A stretch of 64,000 nt of DNA from Ceriagrion tenellum (taxonomy: Eukaryota > Arthropoda > Insecta > Odonata > Coenagrionidae): contig OY720637.1 in assembly GCA_963169105.1 (NCBI GenBank), forward strand, positions 55,698,964 through 55,762,963, written 5' to 3'. The notes beneath the pieces were generated by a model that worked only from the letters and a program-made list of their open reading frames with translations, was not told the DNA's origin and made no database searches. This document shows, in pieces, positions 22,965 to 34,159 of this stretch. Positions within the stretch are counted from its first letter, which is position 1; each line of letters begins with the position of its first letter. A program made the translations under genes and the position numbers.

Positions 22965-23195
22965 AAAGACGCCAGTTAAACATGCCATCTGATGGATTAA
23001 AAAATACTCTTATTATTCTCTCCCCATGCCTTCCCAGAAAGAATAGAGATTATATTGAAAAATTTTCACGATTCCTAGGAATTGAATCAAGATTATCGGT
23101 ACCAAATGCGCGCCCTCTGAAAAGCACACTTGCTAACTCCTTGCCAAAATAGCGTATGACTGGTGTAAAAAAACTGAAGCTGAAAGAATAATCAC
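22965..23195 (+). pseudogene. Possible PLE linker fragment (RT to GIY-YIG)
   Basis: The open frame 22949-23152 reads D-G-L-K-N-T, then C-L-P and IEKFSRFLGIESRLSVPNA, RPLKSTLANSLPK, a stop, and in the same frame M-T-G-V-K-K-L-K. In PLEs the linker has an L-P-Y segment, an aliphatic-rich helix with an 'FGI' turn, a basic L-K-S-L segment, and then G-V/I-Y-K. The order and spacing agree, but no reverse transcriptase motif or YIG motif is visible beside it. I consider it a diverged PLE piece of a lineage different from the one at 1.2-3.8 kb. It could also be chance similarity. Confidence 0.35.
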
Positions 23196-24485
23196 GGGCA
23201 ATGGCCTGCCTCGATGGAAACACCTGTTCCCAGTTCGTCACCGAAGTAGCGATGGGCTCGGCTCAAATTTGGATGGGTGATCCTTTGATTTATCCAAGGG
23301 CAGTGCTTTCTACATTCGGTGCGAAATGACTTACGTCGTTGGAGCTCGCAAAACTTGAATAATGCTGCTACTACCGGGAATATTCATCCATTTCGCATTT
23401 TCCCGAAACAAATGAGGATTCCGTGTGACGATAGCTAATTGATGATAACAGAGGAAAGGAGTGCTTTGCAGACTTCATTCGAGATCAATTCAGTCGCTAC
23501 ACAGCAACATTTTGCAGATTTTCCGAGTTGCTTAGAAAAAACTTTGAACTATTTGGAAAGACATTTCATAGTGATTTATTTTAATTTTACCTCATAATTT
23601 TTTTGCAAAATCATATTACTTGAAGCAATGCTGTAGATGTTCAAAAGTATCTTTGAATGCATAAACACAATTTCGATCGCATTCTTCAACGTATGATCAA
23701 TTAACACATTGAGTAACATCATCGTTCTTTTAAATCGTGATTCTGTACAAAAACAGGACATTTAAGCAGCAGAGTACCCTCAGGAAATGGGATTATCGCA
23801 TCAAAAAAGTATATCGAGAAAATTAATTTCAATGACAGCGTATGATAAAACATGATAAATGCTATTTACTATGAGTGATATTTTCCGATAACAAAAATCA
23901 CAAAATATTTATGAAGTCATTAATAAACGTCAGAAGATATCACGGCATTTACTGATGATAATCTATATTGAATTATTTTTGCATAGAAAGTTAAAATTAA
24001 TGGCTGAGCGAAAAAGGGCATGGAGGTCATCATTGACCCCTGTAGCACCAAGCAGATCTCTAAATCTGGGAGAAAACTTATTTTAGATTTACATTCAGAT
24101 TTACACATTTGAAATAAGGGCTTGTAGTGAAGTCGTATAGTTACTTTGAGGTACTCCACTGAGTACAAAATATCCATTAACCGGTTTAAATCCCATTCGA
24201 TATTTTTATCAGTTTTGCCCACTGATTGCTGAGTAAAATATTCACTCTGAATGGTTGCGTATGACAAATATTATCTGCCTACGGCACAACTGGAGTAAAA
24301 ATATTTTTCCGATTAACAGAAAGTTTTTGAGTTCAAGTGTCTAACTGCCGATGTCGACAGAATCTAATAATTAATAAAACCACCTAGTGTCAGTATCGAA
24401 TGCAAAACCCAAGCTAGGCTACTTTTCTCTCATAACGAATGTTGATCGGTGAAATAAAAATCAGGAAATGCCTAAATAATGAACA
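23196..24485. other. Non-coding stretch, no gene recognised
   Basis: No convincing frame. The 115-residue minus frame at 24267-23920 lacks known motifs. No repeats were recognised. Confidence 0.45.
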
Positions 24486-24670
24486 TACCTACCATGTTTC
24501 AATCCACAAAGTTTTTATTGGTACAACTAGCTTTCAACGCTACTGCGTCAATTTCAGATACCTGTGGTCTTCATGTTTGTTACTGCGGTCTTCATGGTAG
24601 ATGATGACGCAGTAGCGTTGAAACTAGTTGTACCAATAAAAAACTCTGTGGAATTAAACATGGTTGGTAT
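24486..24670. repeat. Foldback element with two hammerhead-like cores
   Basis: The arms are 24486-24556 and 24598-24670, about 70 bases each with few mismatches. The right arm (plus) reads GATGATGACGCAGTAGCGTT followed by GAAACTAGTTGTACC. ACGC-AGTA-GCGT forms the stem before GAAAC, and C-TAGTT-G closes before TA, a permitted TH site. The left arm (minus) has CTGAAATTGACGCAGTAGCG followed by TTGAAAGCTAGTTGTACC. Each arm continues outward to ACT-TGTGGA-T-AAACATGGT. The 42-base centre contains a short direct repeat, TGTGGTCTTCATG / TGCGGTCTTCATG (24562 and 24584). Confidence 0.6.
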
Positions 24671-25816
24671 TGTCATTACTTATTTGATAACGGATTTCAA
24701 CAAGGTTACGCCTGAAAGGACTGAATTCATCAGGAAATACCGTTACAAGAGAAGTATCACATGGGAAAAATTTGCACCACGACTTGGCCGTTAACAACAA
24801 ACCCATAGCAGTTAGTAGCATATGCTTACACGGAGAAACGCTGCGCTCTTAATTATAATTTCTCGAAAGAATATTTGAGAGCAAAACTTGACAATTTCCA
24901 TAGGAATGAAAAACCACCAACCTATGAATTTTACGTAATTTGTCGGACCACCACAAGGACGGGAAGAAAAATGTTTTAGCAACCAGATTTATGTGGGAAA
25001 AGAAAAACCTTGAAGGGGGGCATGTACCACACAAACCTTCATCCACACCTGCCACGCATTTCCACTAGGATATTCTATTCCCTTAAGCCAATACGATAGG
25101 GGAGGTGGGACAGGTGTGACAGTAGATGTCAGGGCGCCGTGGATTTGGAGAGAGCCGAAGTGACAACTCGAGAGGCAGAGGCTAAAGAAAAGAAGACATC
25201 ACGCATCCGGTCACACCATTTATTGTCTCAACCGGTGGTTATCTCACAGTTGTGACTAAACATGTCACGAACCTCACGTGAGGATTTTTACGCGCTACCT
25301 GATTTTATCAATTCCAAAAAAAATTAAAATGCGACAACTCAACCTGATAAAGGAGAATTAATGAAAATGGAGCGCAGAATACAGAGGAAAAACTAGAACA
25401 GAAATTATCTTCGGCCTTGCCGAAGCTTAAGGTAGTTTAAGTGAATATCATTTTATCTAGAAATCAATGAATTTCGTCTCATTTTAAAGAAAAATATCTC
25501 ACCCTTCTAATGACACCAAAAATTCAACCCCTTACCACATTACTTTCGGTGTAATTTGCCAAAAATACTAGCCCTATAATATGGGAAATACGTGTATGCA
25601 CCCCAGAGAGACAATATTTACAAAATGAGGAATTTCTAACACTTACATGTCGTAAAAAACTAACAGCGTGTAGTTTGTATTTTTCTCATCTATTTTTGAA
25701 AATTAATCATATTGTCACCGCAATATGTTCTTGAGTTCACAAAAACCTTCCGTTTTGAAGGAGTTTTAAACACACCGCGCGAAAAAATTAATAAAATTGA
25801 AGACTTATACTGATTT

Positions 25817-25838
25817 GTTATTTATTTATTTATTTAAA
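25817..25838 (-). repeat. TTTA-type microsatellite, possible LINE tail
   Basis: TTATTTATTTATTTATTTAA ends sharply before unrelated sequence. On the minus strand it reads as an AAATAAATAAATAA tail, the sort of 3' terminus seen on some LINEs. No coding remnant was found upstream on that strand, so this is only suggestive. Confidence 0.35.
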
Positions 25839-26199
25839 GTAAGAAAACCACATACAGATATGGTGCCATTTTATAGTGGCCATGTAACAAGCCAAGTATT
25901 TAATTACTTGCCATTTCTGACATTTAAAACTATATTATTGCACCATTAATAATGCAATATTTAACTAATGTGTCCTACAGTTGGTGAAATTGAAACGTAT
26001 AATCCGAATATGGTCTCTATTATGACTAGGGAACTATCTCGCTCGAACTATCTTAAATATCCTACACCACTCTCAATTTTGAGTAAGTCTGGCTGTGTAG
26101 CCACACTTACTAAAAAACGTATGTTTTTAAAATTTTTGTTTACTTTAACAAAATACTATATATTCCAAATTTTAGATCGATTATTTGAAAGCTTTTAAC

Positions 26200-26525
26200 G
26201 TTATGAAGGAACTTACTTTCACTTCCAAATAGCCACTTTGTATGGGAAGTGGGCGTGGTTCTGGTCCGATCCAACCCATTTGAGAAATGTGCCGTCAGTG
26301 GACTACTAGAGGCTTATGACCAAAATTTTGCTCGATATCTCAATTTTTACGGTAATTATCGTGCGAAGATACAGACAGACGGACATAGCTAGATTGACTC
26401 GTAAGGTGATGCTGATCATTTCTATATATACTTTTCCATACCTGCCACGCCTCCTTCAATGCGTTACATTTCTGCTGTGACAAAATCAATGTACCCTACC
26501 CACATAGTGGTGTAGGGTATAAAAA
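26200..26525 (+). repeat. Dispersed repeat of unassigned class, ends in GGTATAAAAAAA
   Basis: Contains AAGTGGGCGTGGTTCTGGTC (about 26246), ACAGACAGACGGACATAGCT (about 26370), GCTGATCATTTCTATATATA and a closing GTAGGGTATAAAAAAAG. This chain of words, in this order, resembles the 3' region of a widespread insect repeat that ends in a GGTATAAAAA tail. I cannot name the class with certainty. It is non-coding. Confidence 0.45.
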
Positions 26526-27084
26526 AAGCATCAGGAAAACTGACTTAAAATATATATTCAACGCGTTAAAAATGTAAGGGTTGAGAATAAACTGAAGATC
26601 GTGCCACGTGACTTTGGCAGTAAAGTCTCATATGAAGATTCGTTTTCTGGGTAATCTTCATTAGGTCGGAGTTTTGAAGTCACCGTTAGCCGCAGGTAAA
26701 TTAACATTTTGATATGCAGAATGCAGACTGCGCACCAAGGAGTCTTGTAATATTCAAATACTTTTCCCGAAAGCACCAAACTGAAACTTAGCGTAGAGTT
26801 GGAAATGGTTACGCACGTGGCCTATAGATCAGAGCACAAGTGCGTAAGTTTGGCAACAGCGCTCTATATTAGCTTCAAACTGCCAAACCAATGTGGAATG
26901 TGCTATATGTAGTTGGTTATTACTTGGTGTAAGCGATATTCAACGGAGATCACTTGCGACATTAAGGACAGGCGGGTACGTTGGTATGAAAATGATTACT
27001 ATTAGATGAGAGGAAGACAGAACTCATCAGCATTTTTCTTAACGAAAGGCGTAAAGGGGACCAAGTTTTACGTCCCATCTGGCG

Positions 27085-27235
27085 GATGGAGTTCTAGTCC
27101 AAAAAAGTCCTCCTCGCAGAACTCCCAAGCCGAGTTTGAGATCCCCATGAAAAATATCTGCGACTGACGGAGCTTAAACCCGAGCCTTCGGAGTAGGAAC
27201 CTTGTACCATAGACACCGCACCAACCCGATCCTTT
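27085..27235 (-). repeat. tRNA-derived SINE-like sequence
   Basis: On the minus strand, GGGTTTAAGCTCC (27181-27169) resembles a Pol III B box, and TTGGTGCGGTGTC lies about 55 bases upstream at A-box distance. The downstream part (about 27168-27085) is not tRNA-like, as expected of a SINE body. No poly(A) tail or target-site duplication was found, so the assignment is tentative. Confidence 0.35.
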
Positions 27236-27655
27236 TTTAGAATTATTTTTGTTTACTTAACATTTGCTAGCGGATGTCAATGGAAAAAAAAATCTTTCAT
27301 TCACGTAACAGACTGATCACTAATCAACTTTCCGCCGCGTAATAAATAAAAATGGCCGTCAGTGTTCCTCCTACTGTTTCAAACTTAAGGTAGTCTGAGC
27401 GAAACATATTTTAGACACAATTTAACATTTTGGCTTCATTATGCAGAAAAAAATCTCGAAATTCTAAAACACCAGCCACTCAACCCACTACAGTTCGAGA
27501 TGTTGACAAAATATATGGAATCTCTTTCCCATGAGATGTAGAACGACTACGCTCTCCAGAGGGGCTTAGAAAATTGAGATTTTTTCACGCAAAGGTTGGG
27601 TCAGAAATGTAACTACAAATAAGATATGTTGTGAATCAGGCTTCCGCAAGGTTTG

Positions 27656-27831
27656 CATGAAGGTTGATTCTTCCGTTTTCTGGGGTTTCCTCCGCGTTGT
27701 TTTTCATCTTGAGGAATATATATCGCCGGGTTGGACCTGACGAAGCCCGCAGGATAGCCGGCGATGTATCGTCCTCAAAAAAAACAACTCGGCGGATACC
27801 CCGAGAAACCGAAGACGAATCAACCTTCATG
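27656..27831. repeat. Foldback (MITE-like) element with about 73-bp arms
   Basis: The left arm, 27656-27728, and the right arm, 27758-27831, are inverted copies: both contain TGAAGGTTGATTC at their outer end and the inner CGCCGG. The intervening part shares a GGGGT-TCC-CCGCG block and a TTGAGGA block. The loop is about 29 bases and includes GGACCTGACGAAGCCCGC, which resembles the start of a hammerhead core (CTGACGA) but is not followed by GAAAC at the expected place. The frames open on both strands reflect the palindrome and are not genes. Confidence 0.7.
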
Positions 27832-27849
27832 AACAAGATATGTTCATGT

Positions 27850-30800
27850 GTATTTTAAATGCATTAAATATAAATTTATGAATAGCAGAATACATATGCT
27901 TCCTTACATTTGCAAAGAAACCCGCGGTAATGAAGGCGTTGTTCGTGAACCAAGTGAAAAATTATGTTATAACCTGAAACATATACATTTAAATACTAAT
28001 GGTTTATCGAGTAAAACTATGCGACATGAATATTACAATCCTTACCATCCTCCTCTTAAAAGAACCTAGATTACAACAGAAAATCAAATGTGTTACCTAA
28101 TTTGATAATGATAAAATCTCACCCAAAAGGCCTCGAGTCCACGACTATTTAATTCTCTTTCGCGTCTCCGTGTACCAACAAGCACGCATCCCTGATGGCA
28201 CGCTTGCCTCATTTCGGAAATCGCTCGTCTAGACAGAGAAAGTAATGTGGATGTTGAGGGATACAAATTTAGCTTTGACCTTGATGAAGGATTAGAACGA
28301 ATATAAACATTCATATAACATGGAGAAAAGTGATGAAAGGACGTAAAACGTCCGGCGCGTCCGCAGTTTGACGTAGGTTGGCACTAAAAATACTGCGTAA
28401 AAACTTCGTTAGTCCTACGCCTTTCGACCTTTCCAAGCCAAAAGCAAAATCCACGCCACAGAGAATACTCTGTGCCCACGCGAAAACATCTCATTAGAAT
28501 TTGCTTCATTCAAATTTTCGCGCGCATTGAAAATGCCTGTACAAAAACACGAGCCACGGAATGGATAACCGACTTTTTTTTCATGCGAGTTAAAAGGAAA
28601 TGAAACCGCCGTCTTTGAAGTGAACGCTCCTGGGATAACAAAGGAAAATGGCGTATTTTCCAATGGGAAAAAATTAGACGCCACCCATTATTTTCAAAAA
28701 GAGAAATTCCGAAAGGATGCACACCAAAGACAAAAGGCTTTTCCGGAACACAAAACGGAACATTTATTTCCATCTCGGCTAACTCCACATTTTCCCTTGA
28801 TTTTTTTTCCCGTGCCTAACGCCGCGTTTTCTTTCATTGTACATTTTTAGAATGGAATAACCTGGCATTGAATCTAAGCATTTAAAATAAATTTTCTTTT
28901 AATTCGGACAAATGTTTTTCCGCAAAATAAGTACATTCAATATATGCACATTATATTCACAATGTATGCCAACAAAATAATTACCAAGCAATCTTTGCAC
29001 AATCGAAAAGAAACATTCGATTTCATTATAAATTGATAACTTATGATCCGTGCATATCATTTTAGTTAAAAGTTTTGTAAAACCATGGTATTGGCTTATA
29101 ATAAATAATTATCCACATTAATTACACATTGATGAGCAAGTTAATGTGTTAGACATCAAGGTGAAAGCGTCCGTGGAAATAATACGTAGAAAAGAAGGTC
29201 GAGGAATGTTAAGTTAAGGGGATATCCTTCACTCTAATTAAATCACGCCTTAAACCATAAACTTTATGAATCTAGAGTTACTTCATATTTTATTCACACT
29301 TTCACACACATATTTTTCATGATAATGACATATGATGTCGTGTCTTAGTGTATTCATACGTTGAAACAAACTTCGGGGGTCAAAATTATAGGAGATAAAC
29401 ATTAACCATGTGGCTAACGACGTATATTATTTCCTTGGAATTCATCCGGAAATTTTCTTTTCACTCACCAGCGACTAATAAGTCCTGGATCATATAAGTA
29501 GGAAAGAACACAGTTCAACCTAATTAAATAGATGAGGATTAGCTGTTCCTATTTCAATTGACAAAGAATTTTTTACAGCTATTTAAAAGCTAAGCATGAT
29601 TTAAATAAATGATGTATTAAAACTGTGTCACAGGGAACTCAAGGCTTCAGCACAATCTTCCAAAGACTTCGAATTGTTTGATTCGTACTTTGAATTAGTC
29701 ACTACATAGTTTAACAAGAATATTTAAATGAACATATTTTCTTAACGCAAGAAGCCTATAAGTTCAACGATATTCCACTGTTTTGCGAGGAATGGTTACA
29801 TAAAATATTTTAACACACATAAAGGTTCCGTCAACTGAAATCTTTTTAAGAACTCTCATGTATGTATATGACTATCCTACAGCCAATTTTAAGAGAGAGT
29901 AAAATACTCTCGAATTGAACAGATTGACTTAAGTTTTTCAGGCGTTACTTTGAGGTAGTTTACGGATAAATAAATAAGTAAAAACCTTGGTCGGAAAGTG
30001 AAATAAATTAGTCTTATGGACTACGCAAAGTTTCCTTAATTTAACATGAATAGATACTGAAATATTATTTAATTCCACCATGATTTTGTAGGCTAAAACA
30101 AATATAAAGTTTAAAAATATCCTCATCCTGCTAATAAAATGGGTTACCTCTTGAAAAAATGGCTGCCAAAATATGCACGTAAATCCTCGAATATATTTTT
30201 AACATTGAGGTATATGGAGAGGGCACTACGTCATCAAACTGAGCCTGACAATTGAAATAAAAATCATGTTGTTTAACCCTAGTCTTTCCTTACTTTCCGA
30301 TGGATAGCATGACGGAATGGACGAATGAGCGGATCAAGAATAACAATAAGAAGATAATCGAAGCAAGAATATCAACCATTTGTTTGAAATTTAAGGTAGA
30401 AGGTAAACTCTTGAAACATATATTGGCTGCTTAGTGTCAAGGGTTTTACCCAATTATATATTAGTTTCCATTGGCAAAGCGGATGATTTTTAATTTAAAT
30501 AAATAAATAAATATGCAAGGAGAACTCCCCATTAAAGAAGTAAGTGCTTGCTGATTTCTAGTAAGTTATCGATGGAAAAGATACGCAAAATTAGTGCGTT
30601 GGCCCGCAAGCGCTATAGGAAAATGAGGGTCAACGAAGATGGCGGATTTCCTTCATCTTCTAGCATTGGCGGAAAAGCAAGGACCCTCTTCATACACCTC
30701 ACTGATTTTTAATGACCACAATATTCCAGCCGTAGAGGCCGACTACAGGTCGAGAGGACTTACATAGAGGCCGAACTCCATTTGTATAGAGATATCCCAT

Positions 30801-31250
30801 TTTGATTTTCAATGCGCCAGTAATTCGCAAATAACTTTAAGAAATAGGTAATAAGATTCCTACATTTCATTTTCATTCTATTTCTCCGGGAATTTTGCTT
30901 CTTATAAACAATATAATGAAAATCATACATATACTTTCTCGTTCAAATTGACATTTTTTCTGTGATCTGAACAATCTCAATAAGGGCCCATGTCAAAATT
31001 TCCCCTTTTAATGATGAACTATGCCAAGAAAAAAGCGATGCCACTTTTGACCGTAGCGTTTGACAAAACGTACATCAAAGGCACTTAGATTTTCTTCGGA
31101 CAGAGCGGAAACAACAATTTTATGAATTTTCTTGATGACCTGAAAGGCTAACAACCAAAACTCAGCCAAATTATCTCATGAAAAAAAATTGCCAAATTCA
31201 TCCTCAAAGCACAATCACCCTGCTCGTCCTTTCAGCAGCACCACTGATCT
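27850..31250. other. Non-coding stretch, no gene recognised
   Basis: About 3.4 kb, mostly AT-rich. A microsatellite, TAAATAAATAAATAAATA, sits at 30495-30512 on the plus strand and might be a LINE tail. Short frames at 28093-28850 on both strands have no recognisable motifs. No RNA genes or foldbacks were found. Confidence 0.45.
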
Positions 31251-31259
31251 CCCTCTCGA

Positions 31260-31620
31260 AGACTCAAATCCTAATGATTTCCTCCAGACCGACCCTGCAG
31301 TCGTTGTCCCATTTTATTCCACGAATCGTCTCCCTCGCAAATTCAACCCGGCGACCGTCGTCCGGCCTCCTACTTGACGTATACGTACGAACGACCGTCC
31401 CGGAGGGATAGAGAAAGAAAAGGGAGAATTGAGGCTTCGCTCCGCACCACCGAACGGCCGCGAACAAGCGACGGCAAATGGGCCCGAAACTGGACAAATC
31501 CCGCATCCCCGTAAAATTAACGTTTACCAGGCGCACCCGGGGCCGGTGCCTTTCCCAACCTTAACAGGACATCTTCGGATAGAGCGGAAACAGCACTCGG
31601 ACGGGACGAGCTAAAAAAAA
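31260..31620. promoter_or_regulatory. CpG-rich patch
   Basis: CG dinucleotides are frequent (CGGCGACCGTCGTCCGG near 31350, ACCGAACGGCCGCGAACAAG near 31449). Open frames on both strands reflect the base composition and show no protein family. The word TCTTCGGA-AGAGCGGAAACA occurs at the right edge (31572) and again 480 bases upstream (31093). Confidence 0.25.
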
Positions 31621-32647
31621 TTACACAAAAGGCTAATTCCACAAGAACCAAAATTATTCAAATGCCTCTTGCGTTCGCACATAGTGGCTAGTCGCAGCGA
31701 GTTTTCGTAAGACTGGGAATCAAAAAAGGGACGATTTTTTGACAAAACTCCACCAGTGATGGAAGAAGCAAACGTTAAAAAACGAGTAGTGGCCGTTCTG
31801 CTAATGATAGAATAAGGCTTTATTTCACATAGTTAAATAGACTTTGCCACAGAAGCTACGTAGTATGTTTCTGGATTATCAAGCTATGTAATATTTGCAT
31901 GTTTTGAGTAAATTTCTCCCTAACTATATTAGCTTGCAGGTAATTTGGACAGGAAACTGGTGACTATGAGCATTTCTGCGTCAGTGAATTGGTATCAAAT
32001 TTAGTATAATTGGGATTAGGAAGTTATTGAGAAATTTTGGCGTAAGGAAATAGCGCCCAGCTCTCATTAAAAAGCACCAAGGAGTGGCAAGTTTCATGCA
32101 GCACTCGGCAGATGGCAAACACCTTGTATGACTTTCCACACAGCACTGAAGAAGGGACTAGAAAATAATTCTGAAAAAATTAATCGCCAAGTTTCAAACC
32201 CGGGACCTAGGCACGGTAAACAAAATAAAAAATATTATAACCACCCAACACATGAACAAATGTCTAATGAACAAATTGTTCCTTAAATTGAACGAAAAAA
32301 AAATTCCTGAAAGTAAACCTCAGAAAAAGAAAAATCAATTTTTAGCGAGAAATAATAATTAAATTAACAGAAAAAACTTAATTTCCAGAATTAAAAGGAA
32401 TGAAAAAAATAAAAATCACAAGGTAGGCTGAAAATACGTTTTTTTCCTTCAATAATAACATTTTGCGTGAAAAAACACTTCCTTTGGCAGAAACACCATT
32501 TTATGACAGAAATACCACGCGATGAAAAAAAAACTCTTTCGGTTGAAACACTCCACCAAAAGGAATAAAATTTCATCGGGACGGAACGCACTTTTCCCCG
32601 AAAAAAATTGAGGGTTTAATTTTTTTCCGAAAGGAATAAAACTCCAC

Positions 32648-32650
<3 letters not shown>

Positions 32651-32699
<49 letters not shown>
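32651..32699. repeat. (GA)n microsatellite, about 24 units
   Basis: An uninterrupted run of alternating A and G for about 49 bases. It lies directly beside the CpG-rich patch at 32.7-33.4 kb. GA repeats near promoters are bound by GAGA-type factors in insects, so the position may be meaningful, but simple repeat expansion is equally likely. The S/L-rich minus frames across it are artefacts. Confidence 0.95.
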
Positions 32700-32703
<4 letters not shown>

Positions 32704-33390
32704 CAAAAGAGAAGCGTTCTTTGGCCCATAACTAGGCGCCGCCACCGCTTCCTCCGCTGCTGCCCATTTGCGGTGGGTCTCGTCCAACGGACGCCGCGAC
32801 GTTCGTTAACGCACGGGGAGTGGTTAAAGGTCCGACGGAAACAACGGGACGGACGACGAATTCCCGCCGCGCCTAATAACCTGGAAGGAAGTTTAATGCA
32901 AAAGGGCTGCCCGTTCCAATCCCTACAACTCCCTGCGTCTCCTCCTCCCACTTTCCCATCCCTCCTCCCCATTTTCTCCGACGCTCCTTCCCACCCACCC
33001 GCGGCGGCGGCCGGCGACGACGCGTGGAGGAAAATCGATGGACCGGTGGAGCGGTGCGGCCTGGCGCTATGGGGGACAATCATAGTCACTCACGGAACAC
33101 AACCCAGAGCACGAGAGGGGTACATGGGGAACGAGCAGACGCAAGATTGTGGAGGTATGCAAACTGTGGCCGATGAAGGGGACCGCGAGAACGGCCCCTA
33201 AGGTTATCGACACATGGTTTCCTGGCTGATCCCTAGCAGGAAACCCTCGTCAACCTACACCCCCTCCCCCTCCGATCCCCCAAACACCCTGATTGCCAAC
33301 CAAACTGTCCGCAAGTAACGTCACACCCGACCCGCATCCGTGGGCGGCCGTTTGCGTGACTATTTGCGAAGTGGGAGATGGGCCACGGGT
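32700..33390. promoter_or_regulatory. CpG-rich patch next to a GA repeat
   Basis: High CG density (ACGGACGCCGCGACGTTCGT at about 32787, GCGGCGGCGGCCGGCGACGA at about 33001) in an AT-rich background. It contains a CGCCTAATAACCTGGAAGG and GTTTAATGCAAAA segment near 32867-32905 that looks like possible factor-binding DNA. Several overlapping frames on both strands (for example 32773-33201 plus and 33089-32616 minus) are open but low in recognisable features. This is a candidate promoter, enhancer or untranslated exon. Confidence 0.3.
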
Positions 33391-34078
33391 AACAAGAAGG
33401 AGCTCGGAAAGCCAATTTGATAATTTTTTCCTGAATGATGGCGATAAGAGACCGTAATAGCTACCATTGGGACTTTTAACTAGGTTTATCGATAGGCAAT
33501 GCGACTAACTAGTTGATTTGCTCCCTAATGTTTGTTCCTTCATAAGCAAAGTAGTATATACCAACCCGTCCGTCTTTCATGTTTCCTGTAAAACTCGTAT
33601 CCCTGCAAATTTATGCAGGAGTAAAAAAAAAATGAATGCGTATAGTTTCAATAACTTTGCTATCATACCAAGTGTGTAGTGCATGCTAGTTAATTTTTAC
33701 CTCCTTAAGTGTATTTGCAGGCGTTTGCTTATGAATTATGCACTAATAGTCGATGATTCATTAATTTCATTTGGTATAGTTCTGTGCATGTTTAGTGCAA
33801 GACTCACCACCCGCCACAAATCCTTGAGGTGGCCCACAGGGTATCATGTAGATTTCACCAGATTCAGGCGAGGTATCGTGGAAGTTCGTCATATTATAAC
33901 AGTAACAACAATTACAACAAGGAAATCCTGTGGAAAAGTGCATTTATTTTTTTCTGTTATAATACCATGTAAATGTAAACAGATTCAGTGAAGGGATACC
34001 AGCTGATATGATAAGCAAATACTGAGCGCATTCAAAGAGTATGCATGATAAGCCTCAAAGCCGATTTAAACGACGCTC

Positions 34079-34151
34079 TCGACAGTACTGGGAATCGAAC
34101 TCAATTTAGCATCAAAAATAGGAACGTAGGTCCCGAATGAGCCATTTCATG
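34079..34151 (-). repeat. tRNA-like / SINE head remnant
   Basis: The minus strand has TGGCTCATTCGG (34144-34133), close to the tRNA A box, and GAGTTCGATTCCC (34102-34090), close to the B box, with the spacing of a tRNA (about 55 bases from A start to B end). The acceptor, D and anticodon stems do not pair convincingly, so this is a degenerate tRNA pseudogene or the head of a tRNA-derived SINE rather than a working tRNA. Confidence 0.4.
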
Positions 34152-34159
34152 CGCTCCAA

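Noticed and set aside
32616..33201. 157-residue minus and 142-residue plus frames
   Set aside because: The minus frame translates the GA repeat as S-L-S-L. Both depend on the base composition of the CpG-rich patch.
33795..33850. Possible LINE family C 3' end (CACCCGCCACAAATCC and GGGTATCATGTAGATTT)
   Set aside because: Only scattered word similarity to the 16.9-kb and 36.5-kb ends. Too diverged to call without alignment.
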